Assembly: GCF_003609575.1 (NCBI RefSeq)
Contig: NZ_MBTA01000001.1
Span: 1-64,000 of the forward strand
Length of the DNA stretch: 64,000 bases
Direction: 5' to 3'
Source: Pelobium manganitolerans
GTDB taxonomy: Bacteria; Bacteroidota; Bacteroidia; Sphingobacteriales; Sphingobacteriaceae
Shown: positions 43,875 to 52,861 of the stretch, piece after piece
Numbering within the stretch: position 1 is the first letter of the stretch
Layout: every line of letters starts with the position of its first letter
Made by a program: the position numbers and the translations under genes
The notes under the pieces: model-generated
Databases searched by the model: none
The model's input: the letters and a program-made list of their open reading frames with translations, nothing else
What the model was told of the DNA's origin: nothing

Positions 43875-44918
43875 TTAGTCTGCAATATGTACCGAAACGT
43901 TCACGCTCATTCCCGGGCGCAGTTTGGACATGATTTTATTGTCGTCAATTTTAATTTTTACCGGCACGCGCTGAATCACTTTTACGTAGTTTCCGGTGGC
44001 GTTATCCGGTGGCAACAAAGAAAATTTTGCACCGGTAGCCGGCGAAAAGTTGTAAATGTGGCCTGTGATTTCAGCATCCGGGAAGGCGTCTACCTCAATA
44101 TCTACCAGCTGACCTTCTTTCAGTTTTTCCAACTGGGTTTCTTTAAAATTTGCCGTTACGTAAATACTGCCATCATTCACAATGGAAAACAGCGCCTGCC
44201 CCGGTTGGATGAGTTGACCAATTTGGATGTTTTTGTTAGATACGATGCCCGAAGTTGGCGCTGTAATGCGGGTGTAAGAAAGCATCAGCTTAGCATAATC
44301 AATATCTGCGCTGCGCAAATTAATATTTGAGCTTGCTGCAGAAACCTGCGATTGGCTGGTGTTCACTTGTTTTTTTACCGCTTCGTATTGCGTTTTTGCC
44401 GCCTGTAAACTTGCGTCTGCCGCTTCTTTCTCGGCTTTAGCCTGATCAAACTGTTGCTGCGTAACAGAGCCATCTTTTACCAAGTTTTGGTAACGCACAA
44501 AATCTTTATTGGCTTTGTTTGCTTTAGCCTGTGCAATTTCAACATTGGCTTTTGCTGTGCCCACGTTTGCCGCGGTAGAGCTTACCACCGTTTCGCTCAC
44601 GTTTACATTGGCTAAAGCCGATTGTTTGCCCGCCTGTGCCTGTTCTAACTTCACTTTCAGCTCGCGGTCGTCTAATTTTACCAATAACTGATTGGCATCC
44701 ACATGCTGGTTTTCTTCAAAATAGATAGAGTCCACATAACCGCCCACGCGTGAAACAACCGGACTGATATCGCCGTCTATCTGCGCATCATCCGTGTCAA
44801 CGTGTTTGCTGAAATAAATGTACTCTTTGATACCGAATACAGCGCCTATAACTATCAGCACCGCTAATATAATTGGGATTACTTTTGCCGATTTTGATTT
44901 GGGTTTTTGTGTTTTCAT
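43875..44918 (-). CDS. HlyD/EmrA-type membrane fusion protein
   Basis: A 347-residue periplasmic adaptor. One N-terminal membrane anchor (IPIILAVLIVIGAVFGI), then KHVDTDDAQIDGDISPVVSRVGGYVDSIYFEENQHV (biotinyl-lipoyl-like part), a long coiled-coil hairpin (about 90-200), and the late TAPTSGIVSNKNIQIGQLIQPGQALFSIV. It connects the MFS permease to the TolC channel. Three bases separate it from the permease gene. Confidence 0.94.
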   Translation of the reverse strand: MKTQKPKSKSAKVIPIILAVLIVIGAVFGIKEYIYFSKHVDTDDAQIDGDISPVVSRVGGYVDSIYFEENQHVDANQLLVKLDDRELKVKLEQAQAGKQSALANVNVSETVVSSTAANVGTAKANVEIAQAKANKANKDFVRYQNLVKDGSVTQQQFDQAKAEKEAADASLQAAKTQYEAVKKQVNTSQSQVSAASSNINLRSADIDYAKLMLSYTRITAPTSGIVSNKNIQIGQLIQPGQALFSIVNDGSIYVTANFKETQLEKLKEGQLVDIEVDAFPDAEITGHIYNFSPATGAKFSLLPPDNATGNYVKVIQRVPVKIKIDDNKIMSKLRPGMSVNVSVHIAD

Positions 44919-44925
44919 GCTGATT

Positions 44926-46275
44926 TTATAAAGTAATTTTCTTTCCTGTTGATTTTAAAAGGTTGTAATAAGCCAGCTGCGCATCGGCTTTGGCTAGCTC
45001 TAAATTTATTCTGGCTTGGAAAAGTTGCGTATTTGCATCTAACCTATCTGTAAGCGGCGAAATGCTGTTCTCGTACTTGGACTGTACAATCTTATCGTTT
45101 TCAGAAGCTTGTTGGATGGCTGTGTTTAGCAAATCGATTTTTTTGATAGCTTGTATATAAGCTTGGTAGTTTTGGTTGATTTCTGTTTTAATCTGATCTG
45201 CAATAATTGATTTACCTATTTGCGCCCCCTGCTGTTTGATGCTGGCTTCGGCCACTTTATTTTTTGTTGTCCATAGCGTTCCAAAATCCCACGAAAGTGT
45301 TAAGCCTAAAGTTATAGGAGTAATAAATTCGCTTTTGCTGGGCACTAAATGTCCGCCCGGGTTTATATAATACGCCCCTAACCCAGCGCCAAGGGTAGGC
45401 AACTGATCGGCTTTTATACTGGCAATGTCTTTAGCTATTAGCTGCGTTTGCAAATCTGCTTTTTTAAGCTCAACGCGATTGTTGCTGGCACTATCTAAGT
45501 AGCTGTTTAAGTTATTTTGCGACGAAAAATCATTGGGCAAAGCTGTAGTTTGGATGATGGTTTGCTCGGGCAAACCCAACATGATGTTGAGGTTATAATT
45601 TACCACATTGCGGTTTTTGTCGATATCTAAAGCGGTAAGCTCTACATTAGATTGTTGCAATTGTATGCGCAAAACCTCGTTTTTAGTAACTATGCCCTGC
45701 TCAAAAAAGCGTTGCGTTTGCTTGTATTGCGTGTTTAGCGCGTTTAAGTTCTGTTTAATTACAGATTTACTGGCATCAAGCTTATACAAATTAAGGTAAG
45801 CATCAATGATTGCGATGGTGATATCGTCTTCATCTTTGCTTACATCTAAACCGGCTATTTTTTTTACCAGTTGCGCGCTCTCTTTGGCGTATTTTAATTT
45901 GTTACCGGCAAAAATAAGTTCCTGCACAGACAGTGTCCCGATGATGGCATCTGCGCTTTTCGGCAATTTTATAGGATCGCCCGGGCCAAGCTGTAAAACA
46001 TGGTTAGGTATTTCGGCGTGGTTATAAATACCGCTTGCGCTGGCAGTGGGCAAAGCACGGTCCAACACCTGTTGATAAGCCGCTTCCGCCTGCAAAACTT
46101 TGGTTTTACTTAGCGCCAAGGTTTTGCTATTTGCCAGGCCCAGCTGTACGGCCTCTGGCAAAGTCAATGTTTTTACGCTTTGCGCATCTGCCAAAAACGG
46201 CAAGATTAGCATCAGCGAAAGCGCGCGCAAAAATTTAAGCTGTTTTTTAATTGTTGTATGGATATATGTGTTCAT
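44926..46275 (-). CDS. TolC family outer-membrane channel
   Basis: A 449-residue outer-membrane efflux protein. Signal peptide (LMLILPFLADAQSV), then two related alpha-helical repeats of the OEP family (TLPEAVQLGLANSKTLALSKTKVLQAEAAYQ and DRLDANTQLFQARINLELAKADAQLAYYNLLKSTGK). Its start follows the TetR stop with no gap. Confidence 0.93.
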   Translation of the reverse strand: MNTYIHTTIKKQLKFLRALSLMLILPFLADAQSVKTLTLPEAVQLGLANSKTLALSKTKVLQAEAAYQQVLDRALPTASASGIYNHAEIPNHVLQLGPGDPIKLPKSADAIIGTLSVQELIFAGNKLKYAKESAQLVKKIAGLDVSKDEDDITIAIIDAYLNLYKLDASKSVIKQNLNALNTQYKQTQRFFEQGIVTKNEVLRIQLQQSNVELTALDIDKNRNVVNYNLNIMLGLPEQTIIQTTALPNDFSSQNNLNSYLDSASNNRVELKKADLQTQLIAKDIASIKADQLPTLGAGLGAYYINPGGHLVPSKSEFITPITLGLTLSWDFGTLWTTKNKVAEASIKQQGAQIGKSIIADQIKTEINQNYQAYIQAIKKIDLLNTAIQQASENDKIVQSKYENSISPLTDRLDANTQLFQARINLELAKADAQLAYYNLLKSTGKKITL

Positions 46276-46899
46276 TTATTTGGATAAATACAGTTTAAAC
46301 ATTTTTTTGTAGTGGTCTTTTAGGCGCTGCACCACGTCATCAGTGAGTAGCTCTTGTGCATCTGTGCTGCCTTTAAACAACAAAGAAGCCATTGGCGAAG
46401 CATTAATGAGGTACACTTTAGTACCAAACATCGAGGCTATAAGCATTTCGGCATCAACCTGTGCAAAACTGCCGTTTGCCACACCGTCGCTAATGATTTT
46501 TTTAATTTCGATGAGGTTTTTGGACAGCATCCCCACAATATGCTCGCTGATGCGGTTGCGTATGCTGATGCTCATTTCCATATACATCAGTTTTTGCACG
46601 GCACAGCTGCGTTGCATGTGATCTACATAGCCATCAATAAACTTGTTCAGCTTGTCAAAAGACGAAATGTTATCGCTATTGATGGTTTGCAGGCGCGAGT
46701 GGTTGGCGGCGATATGTTTTTCTAAAATTGCTAGGTACAGTCCCTCTTTTCCGCCGAAGTAATAATTGAGCATCGCAATGTTGACATCTGCTTTCTTTGC
46801 TATTAGGCGGGTTGTAGTAGCATCAAAACCGAGTTCGGAGAACAGTTCTTCTGCGACCTCCAATATCGAATTACGCTTGTCTAATTTTTCATCTCCCAT
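46276..46899 (-). CDS. TetR/AcrR-family repressor of the efflux operon
   Basis: A 207-residue regulator. The N-terminal HTH (NSILEVAEELFSELGFDATTTRLIAKKADVNIAMLNYYFGGKEGLYLAIL) is typical; the C-terminal half has a ligand-binding helical domain. It is the first gene of the operon and sits directly behind a palindrome overlapping its promoter, so autoregulation and control of the pump are likely. Confidence 0.94.
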   Translation of the reverse strand: MGDEKLDKRNSILEVAEELFSELGFDATTTRLIAKKADVNIAMLNYYFGGKEGLYLAILEKHIAANHSRLQTINSDNISSFDKLNKFIDGYVDHMQRSCAVQKLMYMEMSISIRNRISEHIVGMLSKNLIEIKKIISDGVANGSFAQVDAEMLIASMFGTKVYLINASPMASLLFKGSTDAQELLTDDVVQRLKDHYKKMFKLYLSK

Positions 46900-46907
46900 G
46901 AGGGCGA

Positions 46908-46915
46908 CAAAATTA
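46908..46915 (-). promoter_or_regulatory. tetR operon -7 element (TAATTTTG)
   Basis: On the minus strand TAATTTTG fits TAnnTTTG, eight bases before the TetR start codon. It overlaps the operator palindrome. Confidence 0.65.
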
Positions 46916-46932
46916 ATTAATCGATTGATTAA
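46913..46932. promoter_or_regulatory. TetR operator palindrome
   Basis: TTAATTAATCGATTGATTAA, a 20-bp palindrome with nine of ten pairs matching (TTAAT-N-AATCGATT-N-ATTAA), lies over the promoter of the TetR-led efflux operon. Size and centre are usual for TetR-family operators. Confidence 0.65.
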
Positions 46933-47015
46933 CTTTTGTCAGATGAAAATCAGTTTTACCCCGATTGCGGATGGAGACTCTGCTGAAAAAGTACAATGAC
47001 CCTTTATAGAGTTTC

Positions 47016-48728
47016 CTACTTCATCGTAATCCCATCGCCGTATTTAAAAAAGGCGTTTATAGTTACCGGAAGTTTACCCGAAGATTTTAGTTTCCCCAAC
47101 AGCAATTGCGCAGCAGAAAGTTCCATTTGCGGGCTGTTTTGGTAGCCGACAATCAAACCTGCGCTGTTTTCAATCCCGGGCAAACCTGCAATAGCATAAG
47201 GGTTGGCAAATACAGTTGTTATGGTCTGCTGCTTAGTTAAATCTGCAATAAATAATTTAAGCTTGGCGCTGTAATCCAGCTGGGCGCCGGGCCTGTTACG
47301 GGTATCATAAATGCTCAATAAACATAAATCAAATGCTTTAAGTTCGGTTTTAACCGCTTCCATTTCTTTTATGGAGATATCTTTTGGCACGATGAACAGC
47401 GTTGCGTTCGGAAAATCTTTTTTAATGGTTTTCGCAAATAAAGTAGGCTCTTGCGGACCTACCGTAACAATGGCGGTTTTGCGCACAAAATCATTTTTTA
47501 AAGGCAAAAGCTGTTCGCCTTTTAACAAGGTTATTGCGGCATCGGTAAGTTCTTGATGCAACTGTTGTTCTGCCGGCGAGTTAATATCGGCAACTAAGCC
47601 TGTCAAATTGGTGCTGTCTAAGTTATTTAGCCCCATCCAATATTTAGCTTCCAATATTTTTTTCACCTTACGGTTGATGTCATCCCAGCTTAACCTTTTT
47701 TGCCTGATGGCTTTGCGGATCAGCTTTATGGCCCGACCAGAATTTTCTGACAGCTCAACCACATCGTTTCCTGCAATAATTGCGCGTACATCGGCTTCGC
47801 CGTTGGGGAAATATTTTACCACGCCTTTCATCTCCATGGCATCGGTAAAAACTAGACCTTTAAAGCCTAACTTCTCTTTTAACAAGCCGGTTATAACCGG
47901 TTTCGACAGTGTTGACGGTACATTTGGCGTAGCATCTAATGCGGGGATGTTCATGTGCGCCACCATTATGCCGCTTAAACCCTCGGCAAAAGCCTGCTTA
48001 AAAGGGTAAAGCTCTAAAGAATCTAACCGCGCTGCCGAAAAGGGAAGCTGTGGCAAATCGTAATGCGAATCTACATCCGTATCGCCATGTCCCGGAAAGT
48101 GCTTTGCGGTGGTAAAAAGCCCTCCGTTTTGCATTCCCTGCATATAAGCGATGCTCTTTTGGGCAACATTATATTTGTTTTCGCCAAAAGAGCGGTAACC
48201 GATAACCGGATTTTTGGGATTGTTGTTTACATCCATTACAGGTGCAAAGTTTATTTGCATCCCCATCCTTTTAAAGTCTTTAGCCACCTGTAAACCCATT
48301 TTGTAAATGAGCTGGTTGTTTTGTATGGCGCCTAAAGTCATCTGGTAAGGCAAAGAAATACTGCTGTCTAAGCGCATACCTAAACCCCACTCGCCGTCTA
48401 AGGCTATCATTAAAGGTACTTTACTTAAACTTTGGTATCTGTTGGTAAGCGCTGCCTGCCTAACCGGGCCGCCCTGGAAAAAAACTATCCCACCTAAGTG
48501 TTGCTTTTTTATGATGTGACCTACCGAATCTGAATAGGCTTGCCCCAGATTGGTGTGGGCGCGCACCATAAACAGTTGCCCGATTTTTTGGTTACGGGTA
48601 AGTTTTTTAAAAACAGAATCGACCCAGCGGTTGGGTGCGTCAATAGTTTGCACAAAAGGAACGCGTTGTTGAGCTTGGGCCAATTGGGCAACAAAAAGCG
48701 CTAACAGTAAAAACAAGTATTTCTTCAT
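47016..48728 (-). CDS. GH3 beta-N-acetylglucosaminidase-like (NagZ/BglX type)
   Basis: A 570-residue exported GH3 enzyme with a signal peptide (FLLLALFVAQLAQAQQ). NagZ-type motifs are clear: FTTAKHFPGHGDTDVDSHYDLPQL with the catalytic Asp-His pair, and VFTDAMEMKGV with the nucleophile Asp. A C-terminal second domain (DAAITLLKGEQLLPLKND) resembles GH3_C. It likely removes beta-linked GlcNAc from peptidoglycan or glycan fragments in the periplasm; in related genomes it is usually fused to a serine-hydrolase domain, absent here. Confidence 0.92.
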   Translation of the reverse strand: MKKYLFLLLALFVAQLAQAQQRVPFVQTIDAPNRWVDSVFKKLTRNQKIGQLFMVRAHTNLGQAYSDSVGHIIKKQHLGGIVFFQGGPVRQAALTNRYQSLSKVPLMIALDGEWGLGMRLDSSISLPYQMTLGAIQNNQLIYKMGLQVAKDFKRMGMQINFAPVMDVNNNPKNPVIGYRSFGENKYNVAQKSIAYMQGMQNGGLFTTAKHFPGHGDTDVDSHYDLPQLPFSAARLDSLELYPFKQAFAEGLSGIMVAHMNIPALDATPNVPSTLSKPVITGLLKEKLGFKGLVFTDAMEMKGVVKYFPNGEADVRAIIAGNDVVELSENSGRAIKLIRKAIRQKRLSWDDINRKVKKILEAKYWMGLNNLDSTNLTGLVADINSPAEQQLHQELTDAAITLLKGEQLLPLKNDFVRKTAIVTVGPQEPTLFAKTIKKDFPNATLFIVPKDISIKEMEAVKTELKAFDLCLLSIYDTRNRPGAQLDYSAKLKLFIADLTKQQTITTVFANPYAIAGLPGIENSAGLIVGYQNSPQMELSAAQLLLGKLKSSGKLPVTINAFFKYGDGITMK

Positions 48729-49057
48729 ATCTGGATAAGCAAATCGCTACCGGAACTTAAATTATAAGTTTCCCAAAAATACATTCTAAGCTTAACAAAT
48801 GTTTGCACACATAGTATTTTTATGTAGGTGTTTTCAATTCTCTACAATATTTCTCAAGACGCTTAACGGTATATCTTGTAAGGATTAGACCACCTGAAAA
48901 CAAAATTTATTGCTGTTTATCAGGGTTTTGCAAGTCAATAGGTTCCTTAAATTGAAGCTTTGGCACAGATGTTTCTTATGCAAGTTCAAACACGCAATAC
49001 TAAGGTTTATACAAACAAACAGACTTTGCAAAACAGTATTGCACAAAAACGAAAATT
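48729..49057. other. Intergenic region, no gene recognised
   Basis: A 329-bp gap between the divergent GH3 and outer-membrane genes. The 81-codon ORF within (48910-49155) overlaps the start of the beta-barrel gene in another frame and is not coding. No RNA gene or terminator is evident; it should hold both promoters. Confidence 0.5.
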
Positions 49058-49693
49058 ATGAAAAAGTTATTTATAGCTGCTTTTGCCTTACTAGTTGTAG
49101 GGAAAGCAAACGCACAAGAAACAACAAGTACAAACGGCCCCACTTTTGGTATTAAAGCAGGTGCCAACTTTGCAAACATCATTAAAACGGATGATTCTGA
49201 TTTTAAAACCGATGTAAACACTGGTTTTAACGCCGGCGCTTTTATAAACATCCCAATTGTGGACCGTTTGTCTTTTCAACCAGAGGTGATGTTTTCACAA
49301 AAAGGTTTTAAATCTGAACGTACCGGAATATTAGGCGACGGTACACTCACCCAAACCACCAACTGGATTGAGGTGCCAATTTTAGCTAAAATTACGCCTG
49401 CAAACGGCTTCAACGTTTATTTAGGCCCACAGGTTTCTTTCTTAACCAGAACAAAAACCAAATACGAAGGAACTTTTACATCGGCACAGCAAACTAAATA
49501 CGAAGATGATGCCGATAAATTTAAAAAGAGCATCGTTGGCGGAGTTTTAGGTGCAGGTTTTGATATTACCAAAAACATCTCTATTAACGCCAGATACAAT
49601 TTAGATTTCCAAAAAAACAACGAGGACGGCACCACCGAAACGCCTGCGTTTAAAAACCAGGTATGGTCTGCCGGTTTAGCTTTACAATTTTAA
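49058..49693 (+). CDS. Outer-membrane beta-barrel protein (PorT-like)
   Basis: A 211-residue exported protein. Signal peptide (MKKLFIAAFALLVVGKANAQ), then eight amphipathic strands, for example FGIKAGANFANII, RLSFQPEVMFSQKGF, NWIEVPILAKITPANGFNVYLGPQVSFL and ISINARYNLDF, with a C-terminal LALQF. PorT-type barrels are common Bacteroidetes outer-membrane proteins of unknown function. It has a long leader from the preceding gap. Confidence 0.9.
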   Translation: MKKLFIAAFALLVVGKANAQETTSTNGPTFGIKAGANFANIIKTDDSDFKTDVNTGFNAGAFINIPIVDRLSFQPEVMFSQKGFKSERTGILGDGTLTQTTNWIEVPILAKITPANGFNVYLGPQVSFLTRTKTKYEGTFTSAQQTKYEDDADKFKKSIVGGVLGAGFDITKNISINARYNLDFQKNNEDGTTETPAFKNQVWSAGLALQF

Positions 49694-49707
49694 GCTAAAA
49701 TCCCACA

Positions 49708-50907
49708 CTATAGCTCAAGCTCTTTATCCTTGGGGGATAAAGGGCTTTTTTTATTGCTGTGTAGGTACAAATATACCAAACCCATAAAGTTAGCTATCGC
49801 CGCTGCGTAAAATACCAATGGCGTATTTTCTATCCGGCTGCCCACGTACCATCCCGAAAAAAAGGCGCCTAAACCAATGCCTGCTTCTAAAGCGATATAA
49901 ACCGTAGCCACAGCTAGGCCACGTTTATCGGCATCGCTTAAATCGATAGTCCAAGCTGACACTGCGGGCGATAGCATTCCTGTAGCCACGCCATAAATCA
50001 CAGCGCCAATTAAAAATCCGTTTGCGGTTTCAAAAATTCCTAAACAAAGTAAGGCCAGGCACAAAAGCGCCATCGAAAATTTAATAATCGGTTTGCGGCC
50101 AAATTTATCCGAGCTTTTACCTGCTACAAAACGCACCAACAGAGAAGCGATGGTAAAAACCATGAAAAAAATGCCTTTGTTGGCAATCCCGATGCGTAAT
50201 GTCCAATCCGGAATAAGCGTAATAATGGCTCCGTAACTTACGTAGCTGAATATGGTGACCCAAAAAGCCGGCATAGCTTGCTTATTTATCCATTCGTTAC
50301 GTTTCATTTTTAGTAACGAAGGCTTAAACCGCTGTTTACTGGGCAAAGTTTCTTTCATATTAAATATGATAAGAATGGAAGCTAAGGCAAAAAGCGAAGA
50401 GCAGTAAAACAATACATTGATAGAATAATGCTGCGTAATGGCGCTGCCGATAGCCGGGCCAATGGCCATCCCGGTACTAAAAAAAACACCGTGGATGCCC
50501 ATCGCTTCGCCCCATTTGCCCGCGGGTACGCTATCTGCCACATAAGCCGATGTTGCGGTAGGTTTAAAGCCGGTTGAAAATCCGTGGATTAAGCGCAAAA
50601 ATAAGAAACCGGCAATACTGGTAAGTATCGGGTATAAAAAGCCACAAACAAAACACACTAAAGAACCAACTGCCATCACCGGCACACGGCCAATTTTATC
50701 AGTAAGTTTGCCACTAAATGGCCTAGAAATGCCTGCCGTAAGCGTAAACAACGCAATGATGAGGCCTTTAAATTCGGCACCGCCCATACTGGTTAGGTAG
50801 GCAGGCAAATCTGGTATCAGCATATTAAAGCTAGCCGAAAAAAGGAACGAGCTAAAACAAACCAAAAGAAAAGGAAGGGTATAAATGCTTTTTTGAGGAT
50901 CCGACAT
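49708..50907 (-). CDS. MFS transporter
   Basis: A 399-residue 12-membrane-segment MFS protein: TLTAGISRPFSGKLTDKIGRVPVM (motif A), ATSAYVADSVPAGKWGEAMGIHGVFFSTGMAIGPAIG (motif C-like) and FVAGKSSDKFGRKPIIKF in the second half. Probably an efflux permease; the substrate is unknown. ATG 50907 is chosen over 50931 because the -7 element lies at 50915-50922, making transcripts too short to include the upper start. Confidence 0.92.
   Translation of the reverse strand: MSDPQKSIYTLPFLLVCFSSFLFSASFNMLIPDLPAYLTSMGGAEFKGLIIALFTLTAGISRPFSGKLTDKIGRVPVMAVGSLVCFVCGFLYPILTSIAGFLFLRLIHGFSTGFKPTATSAYVADSVPAGKWGEAMGIHGVFFSTGMAIGPAIGSAITQHYSINVLFYCSSLFALASILIIFNMKETLPSKQRFKPSLLKMKRNEWINKQAMPAFWVTIFSYVSYGAIITLIPDWTLRIGIANKGIFFMVFTIASLLVRFVAGKSSDKFGRKPIIKFSMALLCLALLCLGIFETANGFLIGAVIYGVATGMLSPAVSAWTIDLSDADKRGLAVATVYIALEAGIGLGAFFSGWYVGSRIENTPLVFYAAAIANFMGLVYLYLHSNKKSPLSPKDKELEL
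49717..49752 (+). terminator. Terminator of the PorT-like gene inside MFS coding sequence
   Basis: AAGCTCTTTATCC pairs with GGATAAAGGGCTT, followed by T7 on the plus strand, 24 bp after the PorT-like stop. It lies in the last codons of the convergent MFS gene. Confidence 0.75.
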
Positions 50908-50914
50908 AAGCCTG

Positions 50915-50922
50915 CAAAAGTA
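50915..50922 (-). promoter_or_regulatory. MFS promoter -7 element (TACTTTTG)
   Basis: TACTTTTG on the minus strand fits TAnnTTTG exactly. Transcription would start within a few bases of ATG 50907, giving a nearly leaderless mRNA. Confidence 0.7.
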
Positions 50923-51033
50923 CAAATCCAAAAGCTATGCAGTTGTAAAATTAAGACGAGGCTGTTTTAAATAAAAGGTATAAGTCGGTCGCTTCTTCTT
51001 TTAATGCACGCAATTAGGTTGGGGTAAAAACCA

Positions 51034-51063
51034 CAAAAAAAGGCTGACTTTTTTAGACAGCCT
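51034..51063 (-). terminator. Orphan minus-strand terminator
   Basis: On the minus strand AGGCTG pairs with CAGCCT around an 11-base loop, followed by seven T. No minus-strand gene lies upstream of it before miaB, so it may end a small RNA or antisense transcript. Confidence 0.65.
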
Positions 51064-51156
51064 CTTAGAGCGCTTATCATAGAAAGATGTTAATTAACGC
51101 TATCTGTTTATGGTAAAACAATAGGCAAAGCTATATCCAATCCTATTGATTAAAAA

Positions 51157-51172
51157 TACCCAGAAACGGGTA
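51157..51172. promoter_or_regulatory. TACCC-N6-GGGTA palindrome
   Basis: TACCC-AGAAAC-GGGTA: a 16-bp inverted repeat in the MFS-miaB gap with AT-rich flanks that also partly pair. It may be a protein site or an RNA hairpin of the possible small RNA. Confidence 0.35.
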
Positions 51173-51212
51173 ATTTAAAGGTTTCAAAAACGCACACCTG
51201 TAATTTATATGC

Positions 51213-51225
51213 TGACAAACTGTCA
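51213..51225. promoter_or_regulatory. TGACA-AAC-TGTCA palindrome before miaB
   Basis: A perfect 5+5 inverted repeat, 18 bp upstream of the miaB -7 element, so it overlaps the expected -33 region. A regulator of miaB is possible but unnamed. Confidence 0.35.
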
Positions 51226-51243
51226 TTTGCCGTTTTAATTTTA

Positions 51244-51251
51244 TAATTTTG
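51244..51251 (+). promoter_or_regulatory. miaB promoter -7 element (TAATTTTG)
   Basis: TAATTTTG fits TAnnTTTG and lies 19 bp before ATG 51270. It also covers the alternative TTG start at 51249, which rules that start out. Confidence 0.65.
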
Positions 51252-51269
51252 CCATTCAAAATTTTTAGC

Positions 51270-52769
51270 ATGTTAGAGTTGAATTTGGCTTCTAAAGCGC
51301 ATGATGAATCAAGACAGGGAGAAGCATTAATGTTGGAAGGTAAAAATACACTTCCAAATCAGCGAAAGCTATATATTGAAAGCTATGGTTGTGCCATGAA
51401 TTTTTCGGACAGTGAAATTGTGGCCTCTATTTTAAGTGAGCAAGGTTTTTCTACCACGCAAGAATTTACTGATGCCGATGTAATTTTTATCAACACCTGC
51501 TCTATCCGCGAAAACGCAGAAATACGCGTTAGAAACCGCCTTAAGCAATTTAGGGCGGCAAAACGTAAAAACAAAGACTTGGTAGTCGGCGTATTAGGTT
51601 GTATGGCCGAAAGGCTAAAATCAAAATTTTTAGAAGAAGAAAAATTGGTGGATGTGGTGGTTGGCCCAGATGCTTACCGCGATTTACCAAACCTGATAGC
51701 GCAAGTAAACGATGGACAAAAAGCCATAAATGTACTTTTATCCCGCGAAGAAACTTACGCAGATTTAAGTCCGATACGTTTAAACTCGAATGGCATTTCC
51801 GCATTTATTTCCATTATGCGGGGCTGCGATAACATGTGTTCTTTTTGTGTAGTACCTTTTACCCGCGGACGCGAACGTAGCCGCGACCCCTATTCCATCA
51901 TCCGCGAAGCAGAAGAATTGCGCGATGCAGGATATAAAGAGGTGACTTTATTAGGGCAAAATGTAGACTCTTACAAGTGGGTGCCTCAACCTCGGTCCTT
52001 CCCCGAAGGAGAAGGAAGCGCAGGAGAAACTAAGAGCGCCCACAATACCTCCCTCTCCTTCGGAGAGGGCCGGGGTGAAGCTCCTATTAATTTCGCCAAA
52101 CTTTTAGAAATGGTAGCAGCGGTAAGTCCGGATATGCGCGTACGTTTTTCAACATCGCACCCAAAAGACATCACTGATGAAGTTTTGCGCACCATCGCCA
52201 AACACGAAAACATCTGTAACTACATCCATTTGCCGGTGCAATCTGGCAATTCGCGCATTTTGGATCTGATGAACCGTACCTACGACCGCGAGTGGTATTT
52301 AAGCCGGATCAAAGCCATCCGCGAAATTATTCCGGATTGCGCCATCTCCAGCGATGTAATTTCGGGCTTTTGCAGTGAAACTGAGGAAGAACATGCAGAA
52401 ACTTTAAGCTTAATGGACAGCGTAAAATTTGAGTTTGCCTACATGTACTCTTATTCCGAACGTCCGGGAACGCCCGCTGCTAAAAAATTTGCGGATGATG
52501 TGCCCGAAGAAACCAAGCAACGCCGCTTACGCGAGATTATAGACCTGCAACAACAACATAGTCTGTACCGCGCACAAAAACGCATCGGCAAAGTAGAGAA
52601 AGTGCTAATAGAAGGGTTTTCTAAAAAATCCGAAAAAGATTATTGTGGCCGTAGCGACCAAAACCACATGGTGATTTTCCCGGTGAACGATGCCGTTAAA
52701 CCTGGCGACTACGCCAACGTATTGATTGAAAAAACCACTACAGCAACTTTGATAGGCAGGATGGTGTAA
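51270..52769 (+). CDS. miaB: tRNA-2-methylthio-N6-isopentenyladenosine synthase MiaB
   Basis: A 499-residue radical-SAM methylthiotransferase that modifies A37 of certain tRNAs. N-terminal UPF0004 domain with Cys ligands in [17 protein letters not shown] and LGCMAERL; radical-SAM CxxxCxxC in [21 protein letters not shown]; a C-terminal TRAM domain. Odd: between YKW and NFAKLLEMV it has about 30 extra residues ([15 protein letters not shown] and so on) encoded by a palindromic repeat (51984-52080). The frame is kept, so the protein is probably functional. Confidence 0.95.
   Translation: MLELNLASKAHDESRQGEALMLEGKNTLPNQRKLYIESYGCAMNFSDSEIVASILSEQGFSTTQEFTDADVIFINTCSIRENAEIRVRNRLKQFRAAKRKNKDLVVGVLGCMAERLKSKFLEEEKLVDVVVGPDAYRDLPNLIAQVNDGQKAINVLLSREETYADLSPIRLNSNGISAFISIMRGCDNMCSFCVVPFTRGRERSRDPYSIIREAEELRDAGYKEVTLLGQNVDSYKWVPQPRSFPEGEGSAGETKSAHNTSLSFGEGRGEAPINFAKLLEMVAAVSPDMRVRFSTSHPKDITDEVLRTIAKHENICNYIHLPVQSGNSRILDLMNRTYDREWYLSRIKAIREIIPDCAISSDVISGFCSETEEEHAETLSLMDSVKFEFAYMYSYSERPGTPAAKKFADDVPEETKQRRLREIIDLQQQHSLYRAQKRIGKVEKVLIEGFSKKSEKDYCGRSDQNHMVIFPVNDAVKPGDYANVLIEKTTTATLIGRMV
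51984..52080. repeat. Palindromic repeat inserted in frame in miaB
   Basis: A 97-bp element. Its outer arms, CCTCAACCTCGGTCCTTC and GAGGGCCGGGGTGAAG, are imperfect inverted repeats. The left part can form CTTCCCC-GAA-GGAGAAG and the right part CCCTCTCC-TTC-GGAGAGGG. I recall CCTCTCC...GGAGAGGGCCGGGGTGAGG-type elements between genes in many Sphingobacteriaceae genomes. It falls between the radical-SAM core motifs of miaB. Confidence 0.75.
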
Positions 52770-52861
52770 AACGGTATAAATGAAAGAGTAAAAAAAAGGC
52801 CTTGAGCAACTACCAGGTCTTTATTCTTTACTCCTTGTTCTTTACTCAAGGTAACATAAGA

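Noticed and set aside
48910-49155. 81-codon open frame upstream of the PorT-like gene
   Set aside because: Overlaps the beta-barrel gene in another frame, rich in rare residues and lacks any motif.
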